Shown: piece after piece, positions 45,410 through 55,923 of the stretch
Position numbering within the stretch: position 1 is the stretch's first letter
How the letters are laid out: every line of letters begins with the position of its first letter
Source: Leishmania infantum JPCM5
Taxonomy: Eukaryota; Euglenozoa; Kinetoplastea; Trypanosomatida; Trypanosomatidae
NCBI RefSeq assembly: GCF_000002875.2
Contig: NC_009419.2
Coordinates: 1,222,954 to 1,286,953, forward strand
DNA length: 64,000 nt
Reading direction: 5' to 3'
Position numbers and translations under genes: made by a program
Notes under the pieces: generated by a model
The model's input: only the letters and a program-made list of their open reading frames with translations
Databases searched by the model: none
Told to the model about the DNA's origin: nothing

Positions 45410-47218
45410 CTACTGTATCACGGCTGCAGCATCTATGTGCAGGGTGTCGAGTGTCTGCTGAAACACTGGCAGGTCCTTGTCCCAGCTCTCCGCCAACGTC
45501 TCCCACCGAATAACTAGCAACGTCGCCCCGCGCGGCAGCACGTAGGTGCGGCATCGGCGGCTCTCGCGCGTCTCGTGGAACATGGCGCAGCGAATGCCGC
45601 TGATCTCCGTCAATGTCGTCGAGATCGCAGCCGCCTCCCCGCTGGTGAAGTGGAAGAGGACGTTGTGCACAAACTCTTCGTCATCGCGGGCAAAGACCTC
45701 CCAGGTCTTGGGAAGCTCCACGACGTACTCAATCGTCATCCGCGGCGACCCCTCGTCGTCCGCCGCGTCGCCAAGCGGGTAGTACAGGATCGTGGGCTGC
45801 TCTGTCATCCACGGCTCATAGACGACGGCGGAGCGCGGGTGTACTGAGAAGAGAACACCGAACTTGGGCTGCACGTATACCATTGTCACGACGTTTGTGC
45901 GCGCGTGCGAGGACGCCGGCAGCGGTCGCGCTGTCAGCGCCCCCAGCGTTGCCTTGGCAACGGGGTTGCAGACGTCGGTCGCGCCGGAGGCCGCCCAAAG
46001 CGTCGCCGCAGCCGCCTGCGGCTCTTCGTAAAGAGCGGAGAAAAGCTCCGCAGAGATACACACATCCACGCGGCCTTCCGACATAAAGGAGGACGGTGTA
46101 AAGGAGAGGGTCAAGATAATCCCTTTCGACTCCGCATCCTCGCCCACAGTGGAGACGGGCTTGCGAGCTGGGACCGGGGGCCCGGCGGGAGTCGTGCAAG
46201 ACGTGTTCACGCACTCGCTCCGCATCGTCCACTCCGGCGGCACGCAGAGCTCCAGCTCGCGCCCCTCCCGCGCACACACCACGCGATAGTAGCCTTGGTG
46301 AGCCGCGAAGCATGTGCCCGGCACGCGAAACGCGAGCGCCGCGGAGTCGCTTCCAAGGGTGGCAAGTGGCACATTGATAGTAGCGCATGCAATGCCCTCT
46401 ATGGCGTCAGAGAGCTCCGTCTCCTCGGCAATCGTGGGCGGCGCGGCACTGCCAGTCCTCCTCCGCCCGCTCTCCTCACCGTCTGCGGACGCTCTCGCTG
46501 TCCGTGACAGCGGCCACGCACCGGCAAAATCGGTCAGCACCGCGACGACCGTGTAAGGGCCGTTCATGCCTGCCAGGAGGACGCAGTCATCACTGACGAG
46601 CACGTGAGAGAAGGTGCGCGGGAAACTGTTCTGCCGCCTTCCCTCGGTCACGGCGGCGGCGGTCTTGGCATCGGTGCTCGCGTGCGGCGCGGACTCTGGC
46701 AGCGGACTCCACTGCCTCGGATTCTCGGCAAGACGCTCTCGAAGCACCGGGTGGTGCGCCAGTACCTCGGTGAGAAAGACCTCTTCGTCTTGCCGTGTCG
46801 CGAAGGGGCCTGCTGTGTACCCGGTGTAGCTGCAAAAGAGAAACGCGGTCGGCGCCACGGCCAGGCCGTCCGCACCGCCTCCCTGAAACCGCGACGTGCT
46901 TGCTGAACGCACGCCACTAGAATCTCTCTCCGACTCCTGCATCTCCCTCGGCAGCACTAGCGGAATGGCGGCGCAGTACGGAGGGTAGAAGACCGGAGGC
47001 GCCACCCCCCATCCAGCGGGTAGGTCTTCAGGGCGCACGAGAACTGGAAGCAGAGTCTGCTTCAGCGCCTCTGCAAGCTCCTCGTGCATAGCGTCTGCTG
47101 CCGTCCGGCGAGCAAGCTGGCGCTTCTGCTGGCGCCGACGTACTATCAGCGTGACGAGAGCAGTTAAGACAACGGCGCTGGTAACCCAGACCCTGCGGTG
47201 ATTCGGCTTGGACTCCAT
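45410..47218 (-). CDS. conserved hypothetical membrane-anchored protein (602 aa)
   Basis: I do not recognise this protein. A basic N terminus is followed by one hydrophobic segment (about 10-27, VWVTSAVVLTALVTLIV) and then RRRQQKRQLARR, the pattern of a single-pass N-terminal anchor. The remainder is soluble and mixed alpha/beta. The last 130 residues (YVVELPKTWEV through RGATLLVIRWETLAESWDKDLPVFQQTLDTLHI-type ending) recall small PsbP/DcrB-like folds, with a strand, a tryptophan, and a terminal helix after a long loop; this is inference only. Gene structure is intact, with the ATG directly before the anchor. Confidence 0.75.
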   Translation of the reverse strand: MESKPNHRRVWVTSAVVLTALVTLIVRRRQQKRQLARRTAADAMHEELAEALKQTLLPVLVRPEDLPAGWGVAPPVFYPPYCAAIPLVLPREMQESERDSSGVRSASTSRFQGGGADGLAVAPTAFLFCSYTGYTAGPFATRQDEEVFLTEVLAHHPVLRERLAENPRQWSPLPESAPHASTDAKTAAAVTEGRRQNSFPRTFSHVLVSDDCVLLAGMNGPYTVVAVLTDFAGAWPLSRTARASADGEESGRRRTGSAAPPTIAEETELSDAIEGIACATINVPLATLGSDSAALAFRVPGTCFAAHQGYYRVVCAREGRELELCVPPEWTMRSECVNTSCTTPAGPPVPARKPVSTVGEDAESKGIILTLSFTPSSFMSEGRVDVCISAELFSALYEEPQAAAATLWAASGATDVCNPVAKATLGALTARPLPASSHARTNVVTMVYVQPKFGVLFSVHPRSAVVYEPWMTEQPTILYYPLGDAADDEGSPRMTIEYVVELPKTWEVFARDDEEFVHNVLFHFTSGEAAAISTTLTEISGIRCAMFHETRESRRCRTYVLPRGATLLVIRWETLAESWDKDLPVFQQTLDTLHIDAAAVIQ

Positions 47219-49785
47219 TGCCCAGTGTCGCTCGACTACCTGACAACGACTCGCAACTCACCAATCAAAGCGCAGCAGTGCTGGCGCCGCAAACGGAGCG
47301 ACACGGCGCGATGTTTCACGGAAATCAGGGGTGCTCGTGAGCGTCCAAGAAGGAACGGCAAACGAAAAATGAAGGGCGTGAGTCTTCTGCGGTGCGGGAG
47401 TAGGCTGGCGCGCAAACGGTTATCCCGCGCCTCAAGCAGACAAAGAGGAGGACCAGCCGACGGAGAGATGACAGCACTGGAGAAGAATTAGGCGAGAGCC
47501 CAGAGAGAACAGAGAGAAACAGAAATGCAGAGTAGTGGTCAGATCAGCGGCAAAGTGGATTGGGTGTCGGCGTACAGCCTGGCACGTAAAGGACGGCGGC
47601 CGCAAGCGTCGTGCGGACGGACACACGCACTCAGACTTCCTTGAATGAGGGACAAGGCTGCGACAAAAGGACTTCGAACAGCGAGCAAGTCCAAGGGGAG
47701 CGGTGACACCAAAACGGCGACCGCGAGAGGTGGACAGCGAAAGCTCGTATGTTGTGGAAGGCGGGGTAGGAAGGGCGCGAGCCACACGAAAACAGCCGAA
47801 GAACGCCCGCAGAAGGGAGGGAGGGTGGAGGAGGACAAAAGCAAAATGCAAAAAAAAACAGGATTAAGAAGAGGCAAACGTACAGCTGGCAAAAGCTGTC
47901 AGCACACAACACAGACACGCAAAGAAAGAGAGTGAGGGAGACAGAGGTGGTGGGGGTGGGGGTGGGGAAGAGGGCTGGCTGCACCCAAGGAGGCACGTGC
48001 ACGAGAAAAACCAATGCACGCACACACAAACGCTCACGTCTATATGTACAGAGGTGGGAGAGGAGGGCTCGTCCTTGTTTTCGTTTAGGGTTGATTGACA
48101 GAACGACTACATGTAAGAAATATAGAGAGGGGGAGAGTGGGGACGGTGGGGAGGGTGTCCGGCGTGGGTTGTGTCAGTAGAGAGTTGAAACAGTTCAAAG
48201 GGAGAAGAACAACAACAAAAACAAAACAAAACAGGTGAAACGCGTGTATGCCAGAGGTAGTCCGGCACGCATATACGCAGACACAAATAGTAGGCGTGGG
48301 CACCAGCAAAGTGGAAGTGTATGCGGAGGAGAGAAGGAGCAGAGAAGGGCTTTTCGGTGTGTGGATGGATGTGTGCGTGTGTATCGCTCCTCTGATACCG
48401 ACCGCCAGCGGCAAGGTGCACGCCTCTTCTGCTGAGGGCTTGTGCGGCTCGTTGGACAGCACCGCGTGCAGCACACGGGTGAATGATGAGGTCGCTTAGA
48501 AGGAAAACAAGAATTTAGACAGACACCAACGCCCAGAAAAGCAGATAACCACGCAGAGACACACACACACAAAAGAAAATGAGCGGGTACGTTATGCTAG
48601 TTTGAAAGGCACAAAGGAGAAGGATAAAAGATGAAAAGCGAGCTAGAGCCCACGTTGGAGTCGATCAGTGGTTGTCGTTGTTGTTGTAACTGCGGTGATG
48701 ATTAGGTTTCGAATGCGGTCAGATAGCAAAGAAGGGGAGCGATGCAGAGAGAGAGAAAGCGTGGAGAGAGGCAAGGGTGTGCATCTCATATGAGTGGCGC
48801 TGTAGGGGACACGCGAAGAAGTTACAGCAGCAGCAGTGCCAGACGCACGCGACAACGAGCTGATGATGATTGTATGAAGCGACCCTGAAGCGATGACATG
48901 AAAAAGTGCACTGCTTTTTTTTTGTCGAACCATTACAAACAGAATAACGGCTCTCACGGAGTATGTTTCCTCCCTTCCCACACGAGCATGTGTGCGGAAG
49001 GGCCCCCGCCGTACAGCCTTGCCAGTAAAGGAGATGCTGGTTTCCTTTTTTTTCTTGTATCTCGGTGTCTGTATGTTGCTGTAATGCATCGGGCCTATAC
49101 CATTCATATTCCCCATCCACTGCCCCTCATTTGCTGAGCAGTGCCTCGCACCATGAAAGACAAACATCAAATGCAAGAGACACTAGCATTGGATTAAGTC
49201 ATGTGCATCGGGGAAGTCAAGGAGGAAGAGGAGGGTCGGAAAAGGTAAAAAAAAAAGGGCTACATGGGAAACACACGCCGAAATGAGGCAGAGGCCAAAT
49301 GAAGAAGGCGAAAGTGGGCGCAGGAGGGAGGGGTGGGTGGGGATGGGACTATACATGATGTACAAGGGGTGCAAGGAGGACGACAAAAACGAGAAGTAGA
49401 ATTACGCGTCTGTCAGATATACACAGAACACTGGTGCTGATGCGGTGGCTGGTATACATGATCATCAGCATATACGCATATATACATATATGTGAACATA
49501 CATATACTTGCGTCGCTCACTGTCAATTCTGAGTTTTGGAGCGCGAGAGAGGAAAAAAGGGGGAGGGGGTGGGACAGCGCGCTCCGGATGCAAAAAAAAA
49601 AAAACATAAACAAAGCGAAAGACAGCGGAGCTGCAACAAGGAAAAGAAACGAAAAGGGAGCCACGACAATGAGAAAGGGGGAGGGGAAGACGAGGTGAAA
49701 GGTGCGCAGCGGCGAATGCAATCAGCAGCGCACCTATAAGTCGCAGCTGGATCCCTCCGCACACACACACACACGCACACACTGT
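47219..49785. other. intercistronic region between the WD40 gene and the 602-aa gene
   Basis: No gene-like frame. Contains A-runs that read as T-tracts on the transcribed strand (for example 47850-47860, 49246-49256 and 49591-49602) and CATATA-rich sequence (49470-49505). Presumed UTR. Confidence 0.45.
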
Positions 49786-52700
49786 TTACGTATCGTGCCA
49801 TCGACGCGGTCGCCGGAGGCACCGACGGAGTTCACTAGAGTACATCTCCAACGTTAATCTCCCCTCACACTCGTTGCTGTAGGCCAGCATAGGCGGTAGG
49901 CACAGAGCATTCGCAGAAGTGAACGATTGGGCCCGCGCTGCGATGTCCTGGGAAAGGGAACACGCCGTGACGCCCAACGCCGTCGAGGAAGAAGTCATCC
50001 CTCCACTGCCATCTTTCCGTAGGGCCTTCTTGGGAGGTGGCAGCGCGTCAGTAGATGTGCGGTGTCCGGGTGCCGATGGCTGCGCGAACGGCACTCGTGA
50101 AGGGCTCCCGTGGCGCGGCACAGCGGAGCTGCTCTCTGAATCGGGTCTGATCCTCCCTCCGTGTGCTCCTTGTGGTAGGTACGGCTGCTTCTGCTGCTGC
50201 TGTGCCGCTGCGTTTCTGTCCGCGTCAACAGCGGAGGTGGTCAGCGCACATCCGGAGACGCACAGCGCTAGCGCTTCGGCGATGCTGGTACTGTTGCACG
50301 AAGCCCTGTTCAGAGCCCCGCAGGACTCTATCAGTGCCGGGACTCCCTTGACGCCGAAGGAGCCGATGCTGCCGCTTGTCTCTGCCGCCCTCGCTGCCGC
50401 TTCGATTCGGAGGCTGTTCGACGTCGCCATATTCGTTGTCAGGCTCAGGGCGCTCGACGCAGATGCCGCTTCGGTTTGTGGGGACGCAGCGCCTGTGACT
50501 GCCGGGGCTGCCGCTGCTGCTGTGGCAGTTCGCGCCACATGCCTGGAGACACCATCGGCTGCACCCAAAAGAACGGGCTGCCCCGTCGCTTCCGCAGTGT
50601 GCCACTTGCTCTCCTCCACGTGCACCAGCGTGTTGTGCAAGCCCGGCTGCACCGGCGCGTGCGGCTTCACGCCCCGCGACTCGCGCATCGCCATCAGGTC
50701 GCGCTTCTGCCAGTCTGCGATGTGAATCTGCATGCCACCGTCGCAGTCGGAAGTGCGCGACGCGCTCATCGCCGCAGACGCAGCGTCTCGTGGGCTGTCG
50801 CCCCTCTCGAGCGGGCTGCTGGCGAGCAATGAGGTGTTGTAATGTGAGAGGGGTCTCCAACTACGAGGCGCGTCGTTGGAAAGCGCTTGTTCCTTTGTCG
50901 GTGAGCACGATGAGGGGCGCACGAGAGGGCTGCCGCGCTGGTCCATCGGCCCCTGTATGCCGTCCTTCGGCCCCTGTATGCCGTCCTTCGGCCCCGTCGG
51001 TGCGCGGTCGTGCTTAGCCGTCGCGATCAACGCCGGGATCGAGTAGCGAGAGAGGGTGCTGGAAGACGCGTATCTCTGGCCTACAGAAGACGCCGGCCCG
51101 TGGGAGTTCACCGGTGTGCATCGTGCATTCGGCAAGGTAGCCAACGCGCCACCCTCCTCTTGCCCCCATGGCGCCGGCGACAGGGTCCCTCCGCCCTCCT
51201 CTGTCGCGGGCGCGTCCTCGTTTCTACTGCTGTGCGTGCAGCAGCGCAGCTGCGATGCGCCTGTGAGGAAGGCAGCGGTGCTGTCGTCGTTCCAATCATC
51301 GTGGCGCGGCGGCTGTGGCAGACTAAAGATACTTTGAGAGGGCAGCGTGCTGGCACCCTCGGCCCTGTGCCCGTTGCGCACCCCACTCAGGACCGTCGAC
51401 TCTTGCATCAGCTCCCTGTGTTGCTGACTCGAAGCCGTCAGGGGCTGGTGGGCGCGATCGGCTCCAGAAAGTCGCCGCTCTGTCGACAAGCAGGCAACCT
51501 TTTCTCCTGTATTACAGTCGAGGAACCACACCTCCTGGTCGTAGCCAGAGGTAGCGAGCACACCACGATCGTCCAGCCACCGCACGCAGACCACACCGCA
51601 CCGATCATTATCGCGCCGGGTCGCTGTCGACATATTGTCGCGATACGTGCAACCTGCGCGGGCCTCTGCATCTGGCTCTGTTGCGGTACTATGGTGCAAG
51701 TGCACTTGCACCGACCGCACCAGTTTCGGGACTGCAAAACCGTCGTCGGCATCCGCTCCAGTGAATTCCGTCGCGGCTGTCAGCGAGAACGCTGGCCGGC
51801 TCGCATGGGAGCAACGAGGCAACGTGTACGCTTGGAGAAGAGGGCACATGCTATAGGTGTGCACGACACCCTCAGAGTCGCCAAGGAACAAGTGATGTTG
51901 CCGCCCGTCGTAAGCCGCGGAGGTGAACTCGACGGATGCGGTCGGGGTCGTCGCGGTCGAAGTCCAGCCATCGCCAGCTCTAGTGTCTCGCAGTGCCTCG
52001 GTGGCCGGCCTTCCCGTAAACATGGGGAGCTTCATGAGGGACGATGCGCCCTCACCCGAAACCTCAGTCTGATCGGCTGAGGTTCGCTCAAGGACCGACC
52101 CCAGTCGCAGCGGATTTAACGAGCCGCGCTGCGATGCGCACAGCGCCGGCGTGGCCGGTCCTGATGCAACGCATGCAGAGCCAGGGCGAGAGAAGCAGGC
52201 GAGCTTAGGCAGCACGACCCCAAGCGGCGATGCGCTCGTGCCAGCTATCTGCAAAGTGTTGTGAATGCCAGTGGGTGGGGCCGCAATTGTGTGATAGCAT
52301 GGTGGCGTGGCTGGTGACTGCATGTGCGGCCGTCCTCGCGTCGTCCCCGCGCTGGCAAGGTGCGTCCGCCCGATCACCTGCATCCACGCCCGCTCTGCCT
52401 CCACGGTGGCGGCTGTAGCGAGTTTCGGGGTGGGATGCTGTGGATGGCAAAATGCGCTCAGCAGCTTGAACCGCTCCACCGCTGGCGCGCATGACCAGCA
52501 TCGGCAAACGCCACCGGCGTGCACCGTCACCAACGCTGGTGCACTGTCGAGGAAAATCAGATCCACAAGACCGCCGTACATGGCAAGCCTCTTCGTAACT
52601 GGCGCGTCCATCCACGCCTGCATGTCGTATATGTACACAGTGCGCTGCGTATCCGTCACGGCGGCAAGCCCCAGCTCCTCCGACACGCGCAGTTGGATCA

Positions 52701-55107
52701 AGGGCGACGCAGAAACGGAAATGGTGGCCGAAAAGCCGACCTCCTGATTGTCCTCCTCCGATCGCACCAGCAGTGTCCCATTGGAGGTGATGGCGATCCA
52801 GGTGCGCGAGATCGAGGAGTAGTGCATCTGCTCCACGAACGGAGGCCCACTCGCCTCGGCGCCAGAGCCCGAAGACTTGGCCTGCCACCAGACTGCTGCC
52901 GTGGCGGGTGTGCATTGTGAGGCATCCGACGCGAGCTTCTGCGTCGTGTGCCACACAACTCTCCCGTCGCTCAGTGATATAAACGCGCGGCTGCCAAGCT
53001 CGTCAATGCACACCGCTTTGATATCGGCGCCGACTTGCGATATGCCGGACTCCGTCACCTGACTCAGCACACCGCGACGGTACCCGTGTACGCCATCCCA
53101 CACGCTAAGCCGCGTTGCGCCCTGCACTAGGAACGTGCTGGTCCGAATGTCATAGAAGACATCGTAGCACACCTCCTCCGCGTCACACGCGAGTGGGCTG
53201 TCGCGACTGTGCAGCCCCCAGCAGACGATGGAGTTGGAGAAGCCGCAGAGCAGCTCTTGCGTCGACGCGCAGTAAATCAAGCTGTGGCACTGGGGGCCGC
53301 CGACGTGGCTCGCCTGCCCCGCACCAGCCGGCAGCAAGGCAAGCAGTCCGAGATTGGCAAAGAGGCCTGCAAGATTGCCGGCGAGCAGTCCACTGCCGGC
53401 GTGTGCCGCGGTGCGCGTGTTGGCTGACGACGCCTTCGCCTCATTCGCCAGCACACTGCAGAGCGAACCCTTGTGCCGCTGCGGTACGCGACTGCTTCGG
53501 AACGACTGCACACACCGCTGCGTAGACGCGTCCCAGACCTTCACGACGCCCTCGCAGTCGGCGCTCACCACCTGGTCCGCTGCCGCCACATAAACGAGTG
53601 CGATGATGCATGCGTTGTGTTCGCCGTGGCCAGCCACGTCGAATAGCGTGCCAGGCAGAGTCCCGTGCGAGTGCGCCTCCCACCAAAGCAGCTGGCGCCC
53701 ACACGAGGTCGCTGCCACCACCCAGTCGTGCCCTGCGACGTACACAAGCGTGGTCAAATGCTCATTTGCAACCCTACCAAGGTCGAATGACTTCCCCGTG
53801 AGCAGAGATGTCGCCACGAGTCTCCCGTCAAAGCCGGAAGAGTACAGGTGCACCCCGTACACGCAGAAGTCGACAAGGCCGCCGGATTTGCGCGTGTGAA
53901 GATTGGCGTAAGTCTGCGCCACTGTGAACTCCATCCCACTGCTGCGCCCGCGAGGTGCCGTGACGCGCAGCACCTGCCCAAGACTGTTGCCGAGGAAGAC
54001 CGTCTCCATGTAATCGCCGTAGGTGGGCGATTCGCGCGGCATCACCTGGATGCGACGCACTAAACCCTCCAGCAGCAGTGGGGTGATCGTCGTGACCGTG
54101 AGGGTGTTCGAGAGGAGCGCACCCCAACCACGCAGCAGTCGATCGTCCGGAGAGTAGCACACGAACAGGTCGTGCGCAGCCAGGTAACAAACAGCCGAGG
54201 GGATCACTCCCGGGAGCATATTCGGTGGTGCCGAGTAGACACGCTCGAGAGTGTTCTTCGAATAAAGCATGAAAGGGCAGCTTCGGGTAGACGCAAAGAA
54301 AAGCGACTTGTGTTCAGGCATGCCGTCGAGGAAGCGAATGAGGCCGAGATCCTCGTCCTCGCGAACGCCCACTGCAGCGTGCCCGCGTCCGGCGTCGCCC
54401 TCTCGGTCGGCAGACGTGCGAGCTGCTTTAGGGACTTCCTGGACGCCGCGACAGTAGCGCTTGAATGCGAGTGTCTCGGCGGAGGTGCTCCTCTTTGGCT
54501 TCAGCTGCTTCTGTGAGTGCTTGGATTGGCTCCGCAGCCGCCGCGAGAAAGTAAACTGATTGAAGGTGTTGCTGCTGAGCCTTGTTCCTGTCGTGTCAGT
54601 GCTCGCCTCGGCGACCAGGTAGTTCACAAAGTTCTCCCACGTGACGCGTTGTTGATTATGGATGTTGACACGGTTGAAGAGGTGCTTCATGGGTTCGACG
54701 GGGCGTGTCGTGACCCCAGCTATCTCCTGCCGACTGCGGATACGGCGGGTTCGTTCCGCCTCCCGATTGGTGCCGGCGTCATCGACGGCGGCGGCGGCGG
54801 CGAGGGTCACTGGAGCAGTGGCGTGCGCTCGCTGAGGTCGAGCGGGTCGGATTACAGATGCGGAGGGCGAGGAGGCAGAGATGCCACAACTAGGCTGGGT
54901 CCATGAATGCAGGAGAGCAACACTCGCGTTCGTCGATGCACCAGGGCTGGGGTGCTGCCTGACATGCGGCTCAAGCAGTTGTCGGAATTCTGTATAGGAG
55001 ACCCCATGTGGAAACGCGGCCCACTCTCGCTGGAGGTTAGTAAGAGATACTTCGTTGCCGAGCACGATCGCCAACTGTGGCACCAAGACCTCCTTCGATG
55101 CATGCAT
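49786..55107 (-). CDS. large EF-hand-like and WD40-repeat protein (1773 aa), function unknown
   Basis: Numbering starts at MHASKEVLVP. The frame is open to 55623, but a pyrimidine tract and AG (55141-55158) lie only about 35 nt upstream of this ATG, making the upstream part leader or intergenic. Residues about 1-170 are helical with a degenerate EF-hand-like stretch around 138-168 (PMKHLFNRVNIHN). Residues about 250-1210 contain many WD40-type blades, including CYLAAHDLFVCYSPDDRLLRGW, SSGFDGRLVATSLLTGKSFDL, ALVYVAAADQVVSADCEGVVKVWD and VRWLDDRGVLATSGYDQEVWFLD. The C-terminal 550 residues are Ser/Ala/Pro-rich low complexity with a GPKDGIQ tandem repeat. The architecture recalls WDR49-like EF-hand/WD40 proteins. 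A scaffold, possibly flagellar, is a guess. Confidence 0.8.
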   Translation of the reverse strand: MHASKEVLVPQLAIVLGNEVSLTNLQREWAAFPHGVSYTEFRQLLEPHVRQHPSPGASTNASVALLHSWTQPSCGISASSPSASVIRPARPQRAHATAPVTLAAAAAVDDAGTNREAERTRRIRSRQEIAGVTTRPVEPMKHLFNRVNIHNQQRVTWENFVNYLVAEASTDTTGTRLSSNTFNQFTFSRRLRSQSKHSQKQLKPKRSTSAETLAFKRYCRGVQEVPKAARTSADREGDAGRGHAAVGVREDEDLGLIRFLDGMPEHKSLFFASTRSCPFMLYSKNTLERVYSAPPNMLPGVIPSAVCYLAAHDLFVCYSPDDRLLRGWGALLSNTLTVTTITPLLLEGLVRRIQVMPRESPTYGDYMETVFLGNSLGQVLRVTAPRGRSSGMEFTVAQTYANLHTRKSGGLVDFCVYGVHLYSSGFDGRLVATSLLTGKSFDLGRVANEHLTTLVYVAGHDWVVAATSCGRQLLWWEAHSHGTLPGTLFDVAGHGEHNACIIALVYVAAADQVVSADCEGVVKVWDASTQRCVQSFRSSRVPQRHKGSLCSVLANEAKASSANTRTAAHAGSGLLAGNLAGLFANLGLLALLPAGAGQASHVGGPQCHSLIYCASTQELLCGFSNSIVCWGLHSRDSPLACDAEEVCYDVFYDIRTSTFLVQGATRLSVWDGVHGYRRGVLSQVTESGISQVGADIKAVCIDELGSRAFISLSDGRVVWHTTQKLASDASQCTPATAAVWWQAKSSGSGAEASGPPFVEQMHYSSISRTWIAITSNGTLLVRSEEDNQEVGFSATISVSASPLIQLRVSEELGLAAVTDTQRTVYIYDMQAWMDAPVTKRLAMYGGLVDLIFLDSAPALVTVHAGGVCRCWSCAPAVERFKLLSAFCHPQHPTPKLATAATVEAERAWMQVIGRTHLASAGTTRGRPHMQSPATPPCYHTIAAPPTGIHNTLQIAGTSASPLGVVLPKLACFSRPGSACVASGPATPALCASQRGSLNPLRLGSVLERTSADQTEVSGEGASSLMKLPMFTGRPATEALRDTRAGDGWTSTATTPTASVEFTSAAYDGRQHHLFLGDSEGVVHTYSMCPLLQAYTLPRCSHASRPAFSLTAATEFTGADADDGFAVPKLVRSVQVHLHHSTATEPDAEARAGCTYRDNMSTATRRDNDRCGVVCVRWLDDRGVLATSGYDQEVWFLDCNTGEKVACLSTERRLSGADRAHQPLTASSQQHRELMQESTVLSGVRNGHRAEGASTLPSQSIFSLPQPPRHDDWNDDSTAAFLTGASQLRCCTHSSRNEDAPATEEGGGTLSPAPWGQEEGGALATLPNARCTPVNSHGPASSVGQRYASSSTLSRYSIPALIATAKHDRAPTGPKDGIQGPKDGIQGPMDQRGSPLVRPSSCSPTKEQALSNDAPRSWRPLSHYNTSLLASSPLERGDSPRDAASAAMSASRTSDCDGGMQIHIADWQKRDLMAMRESRGVKPHAPVQPGLHNTLVHVEESKWHTAEATGQPVLLGAADGVSRHVARTATAAAAAPAVTGAASPQTEAASASSALSLTTNMATSNSLRIEAAARAAETSGSIGSFGVKGVPALIESCGALNRASCNSTSIAEALALCVSGCALTTSAVDADRNAAAQQQQKQPYLPQGAHGGRIRPDSESSSAVPRHGSPSRVPFAQPSAPGHRTSTDALPPPKKALRKDGSGGMTSSSTALGVTACSLSQDIAARAQSFTSANALCLPPMLAYSNECEGRLTLEMYSSELRRCLRRPRRWHDT
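50942..51000 (-). repeat. 21-bp tandem repeat inside the WD40 gene
   Basis: About 2.8 copies of a 21-bp unit encode the seven-residue repeat GPKDGIQ in the disordered tail. The frame is preserved. Such in-frame minisatellites often vary in copy number between isolates. Confidence 0.85.
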
Positions 55108-55923
55108 CTGGAAAGTATTACCTTCGCGCCTGCAGCAGACCTCAGAAAAAAAGTGAGGTTCCCTTATTCGGCGCACACATGAAAGCATAGGTGTGAGGGT
55201 CAGAGGGGGGGGCAGGGGAGAAGAACGTGGTGGTGGAAGTGTCGACGCAGACACGGTCATACATGCAAGGCGAGGTAGGAGGGAAGCAGAAAGAGCGCGA
55301 AAAGCACGATACGCTCCCCCCCGCACACGCGCAAGATCACACCCAAGCGCATAATCGTACGTGCGGTGGGCCTCGAGAACGGACAGACAAAAAGGAAGGG
55401 AGCACATGGGTTGATGCGAGCCTTGGTGGTGTGCTGCTGCAAGAAGAAACGAGAGCGACATGCCTGTCAGCTGCATTGACGCTCTCTCTGTCTTTTGCCA
55501 CCTTACTGCCTTTCCATCCTCTCCCCCCTCCTCTACCCCTCTAACGCAGCGGAGAAAGCAAAAACACGGTCTTGCTTGGCACCTCTGTTTTCTTTGGTGT
55601 GTGTCGGGGCAACGGACGCACACGTGTGGGCACTGTGCAGCTTTTCATCGATGCTGCTGCTTTTGCTGTCGTCTGTTCTTGTATTTCTTGGGGAGGGAGC
55701 TTACATCTGTCGTGCGTGAGCACGTCAAACCCATTCTTCACCGCGTGGCCTCAGCAAGCAACCACAACCACACCAAACGAAAGATGGAGGCACCAACCCT
55801 GAGACAAGAGCCAGGCGCACAGCACGGAGGAGAGTGGCACCAGGAACAGGAAGACCTTCCCGAGGAGGAGAGGCGGGGGAAAGGAGAAGGCAACGAGGTG
55901 GTGCCACTTCCCGCGCGTTGCGT
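55108..55923. other. LC8 gene 3' region and WD40 gene leader
   Basis: An open frame continues from the WD40 gene up to 55623, but its translation is Cys/Ser/Leu/Pro-rich and lies upstream of the candidate acceptor. A second pyrimidine-rich tract (minus, 55310-55265) is also present. No separate gene seen. Confidence 0.5.
55141..55158 (-). promoter_or_regulatory. candidate trans-splice acceptor for the WD40 gene
   Basis: The minus strand reads CTCACTTTTTTTCTGAG, with AG at 55142-55141. It falls inside the longer open frame, so splicing here would fix the ATG at 55107 as the functional start. Confidence 0.5.

Noticed and set aside
48850..48905. Plus-strand TGATGAT...CTGA...GATGACA arrangement resembling a C/D-box snoRNA
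   Set aside because: It is antisense to the polycistronic unit, box spacing is wrong and no terminal stem is visible.
55108..55623. N-terminal 172-codon extension of the WD40 gene
   Set aside because: It lies upstream of a good splice acceptor and translates to leader-like Cys/Ser/Leu/Pro-rich sequence without domains.
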